NCBI RefSeq assembly: GCF_036271055.1
Contig: NZ_DATBBJ010000019.1
Location: 1 to 64,000 of the forward strand
Direction: 5' to 3'
Length of the DNA: 64,000 bases
Origin: Scandinavium sp036271055
GTDB taxonomy: Bacteria; Pseudomonadota; Gammaproteobacteria; Enterobacterales; Enterobacteriaceae
Part shown: in pieces, positions 44,678 through 52,343 of the stretch
Layout of the letters: each line of letters opens with the position of its first letter
Numbering within the stretch: position 1 is the first letter of the stretch
Program-made: the position numbers and the translations under genes
The notes under the pieces: generated by a model
Database searches by the model: none
What the model saw: the letters and a program-made list of their open reading frames with translations, nothing else
Told to the model about the DNA's origin: nothing

Positions 44678-44719
44678 ATCAGTACCTCTGGAACCTCGTA
44701 TTTTTACGAGGAAACTGAT
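44678..44719 (+). promoter_or_regulatory. csgD 5' leader hairpin
   Basis: ATCAGT (44678-44683) pairs with ACTGAT (44714-44719), and inside it CCTCGTA pairs with TACGAGG around TTTT. In E. coli the matching 148-nt csgD leader is the target of several small RNAs (OmrA/B, McaS, RprA, GcvB). Position and form are conserved, so similar post-transcriptional control is likely. Confidence 0.65.
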
Positions 44720-44747
44720 AGCTGCTATAAAACGTTGGAGTTTCATC

Positions 44748-45395
44748 ATGTTAAATGAAGTCCATAGTTTAGGCAGTACGCTTGTACTTGTCACAAAGCC
44801 GTCTTTACAAGCCAGTGCGCTTTTACAATATTTAAAATCGACACTGGATATATCAGGGAAAGTGCAAAACATTCAGCGAATTATCGAAGAAACGTTGCCT
44901 GACAGCATCATGATTTTCGATATGATGGAGGCGGACAAAAGGCTGATTAGTCACTGGCAGGAAAATTTTGGCAGGAAAAACAACGGGATGAAACTGGTAT
45001 TACTGAATACACCAGAAGAGTACCCCTTCAAGGACATAGAAAACTGGCCACATATCAACGGTGTCTTTTATAGCAATGAAACTGAATCACGCTTAATTGA
45101 AGGATTAAGCATGATTATGCAGGGTGAATGCTATTTTTCGCATAAGCTCGCCAGTTATTTGATTACTCACTCTGGAAACTACCGTTACAATAATGCCGAA
45201 AGCGCCATGCTGACGCAGCGTGAACGGGAAATCCTTAATAAACTGCGGGTTGGCGCATCCAATGTGGAAATTGCCCGCTCGCTGTTTATTAGCGAAAACA
45301 CCGTAAAAACTCATCTCTATAATCTTTTCAAGAAGTTAGCCGTTAAAAATCGGACTCAGGCCGTCTCCTGGGCCAATGATAATCTCAGGCGTTAA
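44748..45395 (+). CDS. csgD: Biofilm master regulator CsgD
   Basis: CsgD activates csgBAC and, in many enterics, cellulose genes. The 215-residue protein (E. coli 216) has an N-terminal receiver-like domain with D59 in IFDMMEADK and a C-terminal LuxR helix-turn-helix (REILNKLRVGASNVEIARSL). The C-terminal half is nearly identical to E. coli. The open frame reaches back to 44667, but that part is the conserved untranslated leader; MLNEVHS is the start. Confidence 0.96.
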   Translation: MLNEVHSLGSTLVLVTKPSLQASALLQYLKSTLDISGKVQNIQRIIEETLPDSIMIFDMMEADKRLISHWQENFGRKNNGMKLVLLNTPEEYPFKDIENWPHINGVFYSNETESRLIEGLSMIMQGECYFSHKLASYLITHSGNYRYNNAESAMLTQREREILNKLRVGASNVEIARSLFISENTVKTHLYNLFKKLAVKNRTQAVSWANDNLRR

Positions 45396-45412
45396 GTAAA
45401 CAGGCAAACACT

Positions 45413-45814
45413 ATGAAACGTTCCCTGTGCTGGCTTGCAGCTGCAAACCTGCTGCTGCTTGCGCCCTCTTCGTACGCGGCTACGCGTCCCGCAGAGGTAG
45501 AGATACCGGGTATTGTGGCCGACCACACTGTTTCGTCTGTGGGGCACGATTTCTATCGTGCCTTTACCGACAAATGGGCCAGTACCACTCGGGAAAATTT
45601 ATCAATAAACGAAAGACCCAGCGCTCGCTGGGGAAGCTGGATAACCATTACAGTCAATCAGGATGTTATGTTTCAGACGTTTTTATTCCCGATAAAACGG
45701 GATTTTGATAAGACCGTAGACGCAGCACTGCAAATAACTCAGGAAGCAATTAATAAACGTCAAATCGACCAGTCTTTATTAAAAACGGACGATTTGGCAC
45801 ACGATGAATTTTAA
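45413..45814 (+). CDS. csgE: Curli secretion accessory factor CsgE
   Basis: CsgE is the periplasmic plug and specificity factor of the CsgG channel. The 133-residue protein (E. coli 129) has a signal peptide ending SSYAA and the conserved DHTVSSVGHDFYRAF and NERPSARWGSWITITVNQDV segments. It follows csgD by 17 bases in csgDEFG. Confidence 0.95.
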   Translation: MKRSLCWLAAANLLLLAPSSYAATRPAEVEIPGIVADHTVSSVGHDFYRAFTDKWASTTRENLSINERPSARWGSWITITVNQDVMFQTFLFPIKRDFDKTVDAALQITQEAINKRQIDQSLLKTDDLAHDEF

Positions 45815-45835
45815 TCATAGAGGGTGGAGGCAATC

Positions 45836-46249
45836 ATGCGTATCGCCTGTACTGTCGCTTTGCTCGCATTTATTACACCAGCAAGTTGGGCCGGTAATAT
45901 GGTTTTCCAGTTCGTAAACCCCAATTTTGGCGGAAACCCAAATAACGGCGCTTTTTTGCTAAATGAAGCTCAGGCACAAAACTCCTATAAGGCACCGGGT
46001 GGAGACGATTTTGGTTATACAGCGCCTTCGGCTCTGGATAACTTTACGTCGGCTATTCAGTCACAGTTATTGAATGGATTATTGGGCAACGTCGCCACCG
46101 GTAAACCCGGACGCCTCGTCACCAACGACTTTATCGTCGATATCCAGAACAGTAACGGGCAGCTCACGCTAAATGTGACGGACAGAAGTACCGGGAAAAC
46201 CTCGACGATTCAGGTCTCCGGGGTAACACAGGCCGCGAGTGACCAATAG
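45836..46249 (+). CDS. csgF: Curli nucleation/secretion factor CsgF
   Basis: CsgF extends the CsgG pore to the surface and positions CsgB. The 137-residue protein (E. coli 138) has a signal peptide ending SWAG and the CsgG-binding N-terminus NMVFQFVNPNFGGNPNNGAF. The start MRIACTVALLAF, preceded by GGAGG, is preferred over the upstream ATG at 45824. Confidence 0.95.
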   Translation: MRIACTVALLAFITPASWAGNMVFQFVNPNFGGNPNNGAFLLNEAQAQNSYKAPGGDDFGYTAPSALDNFTSAIQSQLLNGLLGNVATGKPGRLVTNDFIVDIQNSNGQLTLNVTDRSTGKTSTIQVSGVTQAASDQ

Positions 46250-46275
46250 TCACCGACCCGAACAGGAAAATAATC

Positions 46276-47109
46276 ATGAAGCGTTTATTTGTACTTCTGG
46301 TGGTCATCCTACTCAGTGGCTGTCTGACCGCTCCGCCGAAAGAGGCTGCAAAACCGACGTTAATGCCGCGGGCGCAGAGTTATCGTGACCTGACGCATCT
46401 GCCTTCACCGCAAGGCAAGCTTTATGTTTCTGTCTATAACATTCAGGACGAAACCGGGCAGTTTAAACCGTATCCTGCGAGTAACTTCTCCACTGCCGTA
46501 CCACAAAGTGCGACAGCCATGCTGGTAACAGCATTGAAGGACTCAAAATGGTTTATTCCACTGGAACGTCAGGGATTACAAAACTTGCTTAATGAGCGCA
46601 AAATTATTCGCGCCGCTCAGGAAAATGGCAACGTAGGGGCTAATAACCGCGCGCCATTGCAGGCATTAAGTTCTGCGAACGTTATTATTGAAGGCTCGAT
46701 AATCGGCTATGAAAGTAACGTCAAATCTGGGGGGATTGGTGCGCGATATTTCGGTATCGGTGGCGACACACAATATCAGCTTGACCAGATTGCCGTTAAC
46801 CTGCGCGTGATTAACGTCAGTACCGGCGAAGTGCTCTCTTCTGTGAATACCAGTAAGACCATATTATCTTATGAGGTCCAGGCCGGGGTGTTCCGCTTTA
46901 TTGACTACCAGCGTTTGCTGGAAGGCGAAGTGGGATATACCTCCAATGAACCGGTAATGCTGTGCCTGATGTCGGCGATTGAAACAGGCGTAATCTATCT
47001 GATTAATGACGGTATCGATCGTGGCTTGTGGAATCTGCAAAGCTCTGGCGAAGTGAATAACCCTATTCTCGCTAAATACCGTGACATGGCCTCACCGCCG
47101 CAATCCTGA
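46276..47109 (+). CDS. csgG: Curli secretion channel lipoprotein CsgG
   Basis: CsgG forms the nonameric outer-membrane pore that exports curli subunits. The 277-residue protein equals E. coli CsgG, with lipobox LLSGC (C16), the constriction loop region NFSTAVPQSATAMLV and the membrane-spanning hairpin segments. It ends at a strong bidirectional terminator. Confidence 0.97.
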   Translation: MKRLFVLLVVILLSGCLTAPPKEAAKPTLMPRAQSYRDLTHLPSPQGKLYVSVYNIQDETGQFKPYPASNFSTAVPQSATAMLVTALKDSKWFIPLERQGLQNLLNERKIIRAAQENGNVGANNRAPLQALSSANVIIEGSIIGYESNVKSGGIGARYFGIGGDTQYQLDQIAVNLRVINVSTGEVLSSVNTSKTILSYEVQAGVFRFIDYQRLLEGEVGYTSNEPVMLCLMSAIETGVIYLINDGIDRGLWNLQSSGEVNNPILAKYRDMASPPQS

Positions 47110-47123
47110 GAAGGAACGAGGCA

Positions 47124-47156
47124 AAAAAAAGCGTAGCTCTGAAGCTACGCTTTTTT
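47124..47156. terminator. Bidirectional terminator between csgG and ycdZ
   Basis: AGCGTAGCT and AGCTACGCT form the stem with flanking A and T runs; the genes on both sides converge here. Confidence 0.9.
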
Positions 47157-47157
47157 A

Positions 47158-47643
47158 TTACGGCTGCACGGTATTATCCGCTGCCTGCCGCCGGGCGCTC
47201 CACGCTGCCAGCCATAGTCCGCTGTTCTTCATCGCGTAACCGAAAATCAACCCCACCAGCAACGACGGAACCACCAGCTTCCAGTCGCCCTGCCCCGCAA
47301 AAGTCGCGCAAGCGCCAATAAAGGTGCCGGGTACGAAAGAGAGCAACAGTTGTTTCGCCTGCAAACACATCAGAAATGCCACCACGCCGGTCATGACATA
47401 GCCGAGGATCTCAAGATGCGGTGCCAGTGCACTACCATGGATAATCACTAACGCCCAAATAACGCCGCTCATTGCGGTTGCAGAAGCGATAGCCAGCCCT
47501 TTCAGCCCACCTTGCGGACAGGCAAAGTAAGCCGTGCAGCCGAGAAAGCCCGCCCAACTGAGCAAGCCAAGAGACACGGCCACCCATCCCCAAAGTCCGG
47601 AGAGAATGCCTGTTGTCAGTGCGAGGGAAAGAAGTATGTTCAT
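47158..47643 (-). CDS. ycdZ: Inner membrane protein YcdZ (DUF1097)
   Basis: The 161-residue protein has about five membrane segments and matches E. coli YcdZ (163), including WAGFLGCTAYFACPQGGLKG and SFVPGTFIGACATFAGQGDW. The start at 47643 is preferred over earlier in-frame codons because it matches the E. coli N-terminus MNILLS. Function unknown. Confidence 0.93.
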   Translation of the reverse strand: MNILLSLALTTGILSGLWGWVAVSLGLLSWAGFLGCTAYFACPQGGLKGLAIASATAMSGVIWALVIIHGSALAPHLEILGYVMTGVVAFLMCLQAKQLLLSFVPGTFIGACATFAGQGDWKLVVPSLLVGLIFGYAMKNSGLWLAAWSARRQAADNTVQP

Positions 47644-47746
47644 GCCGCGCATCATAGCAGATGCGCGGTTTTCATTTGAGATCACGAGCACAATATTTGC
47701 AGCACAAAGCGCAGTGTTACATTTACAGCGTGATGTAAATCACAAT

Positions 47747-48301
47747 TTACTCTTCGTCGTCTTCCGAGATCTCATCCCACATTGCCGAAAGGGCTTCGCG
47801 GGTTAAAGTCGACGTGGTGCGCCAGAACGGCGTGGTTGCGTGAGCATCCAGTTTGCCAAGGAAAGTCCCCACCCATGGCAGGAGATAGTCGGTGAACAGC
47901 GTATCAACCGCTTCACTCTCATCTTCAGCAGCATTGTCTTCCAGCCACGAAGCGGCCAGCAGCAGCGTACCGATATGGTCAGCAGGTGTGTCGCTCAAAG
48001 GCATACCACGTGATGAAAGGAAACTGCGCACTTCCGCTTCTGTTGCCCCTTCTACCCATGCGCTGCGAAAAGGTGAGACGCGGCATTCATCGCCCACGAA
48101 CAGCGCGTTGTAATCCGCAGCCACCTGCTGCATATCGCAGCTCTTTTGCAGACGCTCCAGCAACTCATCCTGCTCCAGCGGCCAGCTCGCAGCCAGCTTG
48201 CCTTCACGAATCAGCGTGAACAACGGCACCAACAGCGGGTCCTGCGGCTGACGGTAGTACAAAGAGCCCAGAACACGGCAAAGGATTGAAAACTCGTTCA
48301 T
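47747..48301 (-). CDS. ycdY: TorD-family chaperone YcdY
   Basis: The 184-residue helical protein belongs to the TorD/DmsD redox enzyme maturation family, with the conserved EYNALFVGDE-like segment here as DYNALFVGDECRVSPFRSAW. In E. coli YcdY helps insert zinc into YcdX and affects swarming. It follows ycdX by 21 bases in the same unit. Confidence 0.93.
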   Translation of the reverse strand: MNEFSILCRVLGSLYYRQPQDPLLVPLFTLIREGKLAASWPLEQDELLERLQKSCDMQQVAADYNALFVGDECRVSPFRSAWVEGATEAEVRSFLSSRGMPLSDTPADHIGTLLLAASWLEDNAAEDESEAVDTLFTDYLLPWVGTFLGKLDAHATTPFWRTTSTLTREALSAMWDEISEDDEE

Positions 48302-48322
48302 TCAGTTATTCCATTGAGACAA

Positions 48323-49060
48323 TTAAAGTTCAGCAAATTCGGCTATCGGCGGCATACCGCGCGACTCGAGGAAGTTCAGGAAACGGCGCGGTGTAACGTT
48401 AAGAATGCGGTCCTCCGGGAAATCGACAGCATCAAGAATTTTTCGGCATTCCGCAAAGTCGCCCAGCGTAAAGGCGGTATGCGAATCTGATCCTAAAGCC
48501 ACCCAGCCACCGGCATCGCGTACCGCAGCAGCCACCGCACGACAGTTATCTTCACTCCCCGGACGAGATGCAATAAATGAAGAGTTATTAATTTCCAGCG
48601 CAACGTCGTGCTTCGCTGCGGCTTCTGCTACCGCTTTGATATCAATTGGGAATTTCGGATTACCCGGGTGACTGATCATATGTACGTTGCCGCTTGCGAT
48701 AGCGGCGATCATCGCTTCGGTATGAGTGGCTTTATCCTGCGGCGGGAAGACCGGTTCATGGAAACCGGCAATGATGAAATCCAGCGCAGTCAGCATCGGC
48801 CCGGTGCAGTCGATCTCGCCCAGGGTATTTTTAATGTTAGATTCGATGCCCCGCAAAATGCCCACACCATCGACCATTCGCGGCCAAATACGCATGTTCA
48901 CAAAGTGCCAGTAGTGTGGCGCATCTGCCATGTCCGGACCATGATCGGTAATGGCGAACAGCGTGATCCCTTTGCGTTTCGCTTCGGCAATATAATCATG
49001 AAGGGTGCTGTAAGCGTGGGTGCTGGCGACGGTGTGCATATGCAGGTCAACAGGATACAT
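48323..49060 (-). CDS. ycdX: PHP-domain phosphatase YcdX
   Basis: YcdX is a trinuclear zinc PHP-domain phosphoesterase needed for swarming in E. coli. The 245-residue protein has H7 and H9 in DLHMHTVAST, the ITDHGPDM motif and later SDSHTAF metal ligands. GGAG lies 6 bases before the ATG at 49060; a GTG one codon upstream is rejected. ycdX and ycdY are neighbours and partners. Confidence 0.94.
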   Translation of the reverse strand: MYPVDLHMHTVASTHAYSTLHDYIAEAKRKGITLFAITDHGPDMADAPHYWHFVNMRIWPRMVDGVGILRGIESNIKNTLGEIDCTGPMLTALDFIIAGFHEPVFPPQDKATHTEAMIAAIASGNVHMISHPGNPKFPIDIKAVAEAAAKHDVALEINNSSFIASRPGSEDNCRAVAAAVRDAGGWVALGSDSHTAFTLGDFAECRKILDAVDFPEDRILNVTPRRFLNFLESRGMPPIAEFAEL

Positions 49061-49120
49061 CACATTCTCCTTTCTCTTTTTAAGCCCAAAGCATAGCAGG
49101 AATGCGTCGCCTTTATTAGC

Positions 49121-49142
49121 GAAAACCCGGCCAGGCCGGGTT
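49121..49142 (-). terminator. Terminator of ghrA
   Basis: AACCCGGCC and GGCCGGGTT form a nearly perfect palindrome between ghrA and ycdX; on the minus strand it leads into TTTT. Confidence 0.7.
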
Positions 49143-49146
49143 GAAT

Positions 49147-50085
49147 TCAGTATCCGCGGGTTCTGTCGACCTGCCCGGTCACGGCCTCGCCCTTCTCCAG
49201 CCCGGTGATGGTTTTGGCGATGTAAGCGATGGCTTCCTGTGGACGCGTTACCGCCGCAACGTGCGGGGTCATGGCAACACGCGGGTGACGCCAGAGTGGG
49301 CTTTCCACGGGTAACGGTTCACGGCTGAACACATCCAGCATCGCTCCCTTCACTTTGCCATTTTCCATCGCTCGCAGCAGCTCGTCTTCATTAACGTGCA
49401 CGCCGCGCGCCAGATTCAGCAGATAGCTCTTGTCCTGAAGCTGTTCAAGCAGCGAATGGTTGATTATCCCAGCGGTTTCCGCCGTATTCGGCAGCAGGTT
49501 GATCAGCACCCGCGTTTGACGCAGAAACTCCCCCATTTCGTCTTCACCGGCAAAGCTGGTGACGTTTGGCCACTGTTTACGGCTGCGGCTCCAGACACGC
49601 ACCGGGAATCCCCACGCCAGCAGGCTCTCGGCGACTTTGCTCCCGAGCACGCCCGCGCCCATGATACCAACAGTAAATTCTTCGCGGGTAAATTCAGGCA
49701 GCGGCTCCCAGCGAGTTTCCTGCTTGAGCGCCTGATAATCATCAAAGCGACGGAACCAGTGCAACACCTGGCTCACGGCATATTCCTGCATTTGCAGGCC
49801 CATACCGGTGTCTTCAAGGCGGAAAAGAGGGATCGACAGCGGCAACATTTCCGGATGCGCTTTCAGCTTACTGAGAATCGAGTCGACGCCTGCGCCCAGA
49901 GCAAAGACCGCTTTCAGGTCGCGTCCTTGCAGCATTTCGACAGGTGGATGCCACACCAGCGCGTAATCTGCGTGCTGATTATCACCGCTTTTCCACTCGC
50001 GAACGTTGGCATTCGGCAGTTGCTTTTGCAGCGCATCAATCCACCATGGGGTATCAAACGTCGGATGGTAAAAAATAATCTCCAT
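49147..50085 (-). CDS. ghrA: Glyoxylate/hydroxypyruvate reductase A
   Basis: GhrA reduces glyoxylate to glycolate and hydroxypyruvate to glycerate with NADPH. The 312-residue protein equals E. coli GhrA, with the dinucleotide-binding motif GAGVLGSKVAESLLAWGF and the catalytic region ARGVHVNEDELL through HVAAVTRP. About 270 bp of promoter DNA separate it from the tRNA-Ser gene. Confidence 0.95.
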   Translation of the reverse strand: MEIIFYHPTFDTPWWIDALQKQLPNANVREWKSGDNQHADYALVWHPPVEMLQGRDLKAVFALGAGVDSILSKLKAHPEMLPLSIPLFRLEDTGMGLQMQEYAVSQVLHWFRRFDDYQALKQETRWEPLPEFTREEFTVGIMGAGVLGSKVAESLLAWGFPVRVWSRSRKQWPNVTSFAGEDEMGEFLRQTRVLINLLPNTAETAGIINHSLLEQLQDKSYLLNLARGVHVNEDELLRAMENGKVKGAMLDVFSREPLPVESPLWRHPRVAMTPHVAAVTRPQEAIAYIAKTITGLEKGEAVTGQVDRTRGY

Positions 50086-50291
50086 CTTGCTCTCCTTTTA
50101 TAATGCGCCTTTCATATGCAGGGCCATTAGCGCTTAGATTTCATGTTGTTTTATATCGGGTTGTTAGCATAGCAAATTTTTGTCGGCTTTCAGCCGTCGA
50201 GCCAAATGACGAGAAAAAAAGCGAATCGCGGCTATTGTGGAAGCAGGTTGGATAAAGTTTGGCTGATCGCAACGTTTTTTATAAAAGTTGA

Positions 50292-50320
50292 TTGACGCAA
50301 GTTACGCTTTTCCCTACATT
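50292..50320 (+). promoter_or_regulatory. Promoter of the first tRNA-Ser gene
   Basis: TTGACG, 17 bases, then TACATT, followed by a GC-rich discriminator (AGCGCCCG) typical of stable RNA genes under stringent control. Confidence 0.75.
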
Positions 50321-50353
50321 AGCGCCCGTTCCAGCAACACGGAACAACAATAT

Positions 50354-50441
50354 GGTGAGGTGTCCGAGTGGCTGAAGGAGCACGCCTGGAAAGTGTGTAT
50401 ACGGCAACGTATCGAGGGTTCGAACCCCTCTCTCACCGCCA
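50354..50441 (+). tRNA. serX: tRNA-Ser (anticodon GGA), left copy
   Basis: The 88-base gene GGTGAGGTGTCCGAGTGG... ends with an encoded CCA. It has a long variable arm and the anticodon GGA in CCTGGAAAG. It matches E. coli serX in sequence and in position after ghrA. A terminator follows at 50454. An identical copy lies at 62409-62496, and the two bound the accessory island. Confidence 0.96.
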
Positions 50442-50453
50442 TATTTTAAGAAG

Positions 50454-50482
50454 AGCTCGTACTAACGTACGGGCTTTTTTTT
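50454..50482 (+). terminator. Terminator of the left tRNA-Ser gene
   Basis: AGCTCGTAC and GTACGGGCT pair around TAAC (one G-T pair), followed by eight T residues. Confidence 0.88.
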
Positions 50483-50605
50483 CGCCTATAGCACGCTCAG
50501 AGAGGGGTGAGAATCCTCGACCGAGGTTCGACAACGGGCTTTAGCCCGTTGGACAGACTGGACGCTTGCGGACAGGCTGCCCGAAGGGCGAGCGCAGCGA
50601 GTCAG

Positions 50606-50641
50606 CCCCTCTCTCACCGCCATATTTAAGAATAGCTCGTA
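50606..50641 (+). repeat. Duplicated tRNA-Ser 3' end (rtT-like unit end)
   Basis: CCCCTCTCTCACCGCCA and the next bases repeat the tRNA 3' end and its flank 181 bp downstream. The layout resembles the tandem repeats after E. coli tyrT, where each unit also carries 19 bases of the tRNA 3' end. Confidence 0.8.
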
Positions 50642-50647
50642 TGCAAA

Positions 50648-50674
50648 TTGGACTGACCCCCTAAAGTTGGACAG
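50648..50674. mobile_element. Possible remnant of an IS3-family terminal inverted repeat
   Basis: The stretch TTGGACTGACCCC followed by CTAAAGTTGGACAG resembles the ends of IS150-group elements (TGGACTG-CCC-AAAGTTGGACA pattern). No transposase frame or second end is visible, so at most this is a relic. Confidence 0.35.
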
Positions 50675-50802
50675 TTCCCCCTCCCTTGTGTGAATATCCC
50701 ACCAACCTCTAACACATTCCGACAGAGGCCATGAGGGGTATGTTTTGAGCGATTCGCTCAGAGCAATATGGCATTTATGAAGAGCATGAACAAAGGTGAT
50801 GT

Positions 50803-50943
50803 ATGGAAATTGATCTCGATAATCTGGTCTTTGAAGGGCTGGAAGAAGCGCAGGAGCGTAACGTTGAACGCCTTGATGAGGCGGACAAAAAAGCCCAGAC
50901 AATTCTCGCCGATGATGACTGCGGCGATGCCTGCAAAATCTAA
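50803..50943 (+). CDS. Unknown 46-residue acidic protein with C-terminal cysteine pair
   Basis: The frame encodes an acidic, helix-forming protein beginning MEIDLDNLVFEGLEEAQERN and ending LADDDCGDACKI. An AAGGTGA ribosome binding site precedes it, and a strong terminator starts 7 bases after the stop, so it looks like a real single-gene unit. The CX3C tail is distinctive. I do not recognise the family. A longer frame on the same strand in another phase (50768-50950) lacks a ribosome binding site. Confidence 0.65.
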   Translation: MEIDLDNLVFEGLEEAQERNVERLDEADKKAQTILADDDCGDACKI

Positions 50944-50950
50944 TCATTAA

Positions 50951-50977
50951 GCCGACACAATGTGTCGGCATTTTTTT
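50951..50977 (+). terminator. Rho-independent terminator of the 46-residue protein gene
   Basis: GCCGACAC and GTGTCGGC pair around AAT, followed by A and seven T residues. Confidence 0.9.
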
Positions 50978-51032
50978 ACCCATTCATTTGCACACGCAGC
51001 CCCACAAGGCACTGCGCACTTCTGCCATCCAC

Positions 51033-52340
51033 TCAGTCCTTACGCCCCGACGTAATCTCGTCTATTTCCTGCGGATGCAGGCGAATTTCGGCTGCGCGGC
51101 GATGGGCTTGCATCCCTTCTGTACGACTTTGACGCACCGCTGGCGCGGCGATGGCTGCGATCCCACAGTCATCAATCCATTGATGGGTACAAATTTTCAC
51201 ATAGGCTCCGACCCACAAACCGCCGGTATATCGCGCTGCCGCCATGGTGGGCAAGGTGTGGTTGGTGCCACAGCATTTATCGGAGAAGACAACGCTGGCG
51301 TTTTGCCCGATAAACAGCGAACCATAATTGCGAATTTTACTGGCTGTGCCATGCGGGTCACGGGTATGCACCTGCAGGTGTTCCGTGGCGATATGATCGG
51401 CCCAGGCAATGAGCTGCTCTTCATCTTTGCAGATGACGATTTCACCCTGCCGTTTCCAGGCTTCTCCTGCCGTCACCGCAGTCGGTAAATTCAGCAACTG
51501 GCGCTCAATTTCCGCCAACGTTTCATGCGCAATCTGCTCACTGGTGGTCGCCATGCCTACGCGGGTATGAACATCATGTTCGGCCTGCGCGAGAAGATCT
51601 GCCGCCAGAATACGCGGATCGGCGCTGTCATCCGCCACCACATAAATTTCACTCGGCCCCGCCAGCGCATCGATGCCCACTTTGCCGAACACCTGACGTT
51701 TTGCTTCATTCACAAAAGCGTTCCCCGGCCCGACGATTTTATCGACTGGCGGCACTGAATCCGTACCCCACGCCATCGCCGCGATGGCCTGCGCGCCACC
51801 CACTTTGAAAATGCGGTGTGCGCCCGCCAGATGGCAAATCGCGATCATCGCGGAATGCGCGCCAGGCGGTAAGCAGGCAATGATATTGTCACAGCCCGCC
51901 ACCACCGCAGGGACGATCGACATAATCGGCGCGGAAAGGATCGGATAGCGGCCGCCTGGCACGTAACACCCCACCGTTTCGATGGGAATAATGCGGTGCC
52001 CGAGATGAACCCCCGGCAGCGTTTCGACATCCAGCGGTTGCATCGTTGCCAGTTGCGCCTGCGCAAAGCGTTTCACCTGAGCGATGGCAAACTCGCTGTC
52101 CTTGCGGGTTTGCGAATCAAAACTCGCCAGTGCTTCTTTTATTTCTTGTTCTGACACTTCGAATGCATCAGGTACAGTTCGATCAAATTTTGCCGAGAAA
52201 TCACGCAGCGCCGCATCGCCGCGAGCACGAACGTCGCCGATTATCTGCTGCACTGTAGTGCTAAGCGTTTGGTCTGCCTGTACATCTTGCCCCTGTGGGC
52301 GTTTGACGAACTGCACGTCTTTATCACTGATCCGACTCAT
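51033..52340 (-). CDS. Histidinol-dehydrogenase-family enzyme 1 (catabolic paralog)
   Basis: The 435-residue protein keeps the HisD family fold and zinc/catalytic residues: Q252 and H255 in QAEHD, E320 and H321 in TEHLQ, D354 in SDKCCGTNH and H413 near the end. It also has the family signature IDALAGPSEIYVVAD. HisD oxidises a primary alcohol to an acid in two NAD steps. The C-terminal ARYTGGLWVGAYVKICT differs from E. coli HisD, and there are no other his genes here, so histidine synthesis is unlikely. Catabolic relatives such as HpsN oxidise 2,3-dihydroxypropane-sulfonate. Four-base spacing to the NTF2-like gene upstream suggests one operon. Confidence 0.85.
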   Translation of the reverse strand: MSRISDKDVQFVKRPQGQDVQADQTLSTTVQQIIGDVRARGDAALRDFSAKFDRTVPDAFEVSEQEIKEALASFDSQTRKDSEFAIAQVKRFAQAQLATMQPLDVETLPGVHLGHRIIPIETVGCYVPGGRYPILSAPIMSIVPAVVAGCDNIIACLPPGAHSAMIAICHLAGAHRIFKVGGAQAIAAMAWGTDSVPPVDKIVGPGNAFVNEAKRQVFGKVGIDALAGPSEIYVVADDSADPRILAADLLAQAEHDVHTRVGMATTSEQIAHETLAEIERQLLNLPTAVTAGEAWKRQGEIVICKDEEQLIAWADHIATEHLQVHTRDPHGTASKIRNYGSLFIGQNASVVFSDKCCGTNHTLPTMAAARYTGGLWVGAYVKICTHQWIDDCGIAAIAAPAVRQSRTEGMQAHRRAAEIRLHPQEIDEITSGRKD

Positions 52341-52343
52341 TGC

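Larger units (their letters stand above)
44021..44747. promoter_or_regulatory. csgB-csgD divergent regulatory region
   Basis: This 727-bp AT-rich intergenic region controls csgBAC and csgDEFG. In E. coli the equivalent region binds OmpR, IHF, H-NS, CpxR and CsgD, and this layout is kept. A partial CsgD site lies at 44127-44137, and the last roughly 150 bases form the csgD leader. No gene is seen in it. Confidence 0.75.
50354..50640 (+). repeat. Left direct repeat of the island (tRNA-Ser plus downstream unit)
   Basis: These bases repeat at 62409-62695 with a constant offset of 12,055 bp. The tRNA part is identical and the downstream part differs at about eight positions. Each copy ends with a second copy of the tRNA 3' end (CCCCTCTCTCACCGCCA) 181 bp after the first. 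Confidence 0.92.

Noticed and set aside
50486..50983. 165-codon minus-strand frame, and the related 126-codon frame at 62298-62678
   Set aside because: Both run through the repeat unit, the tRNA flank and terminators. They arise from the repeated DNA, have no supported start and cover the small gene at 50803 on the other strand.
51033..52340. Histidine biosynthesis hisD
   Set aside because: No other his genes are adjacent, two paralogs sit in a catabolic cluster, and both carry a non-HisD C-terminal motif.
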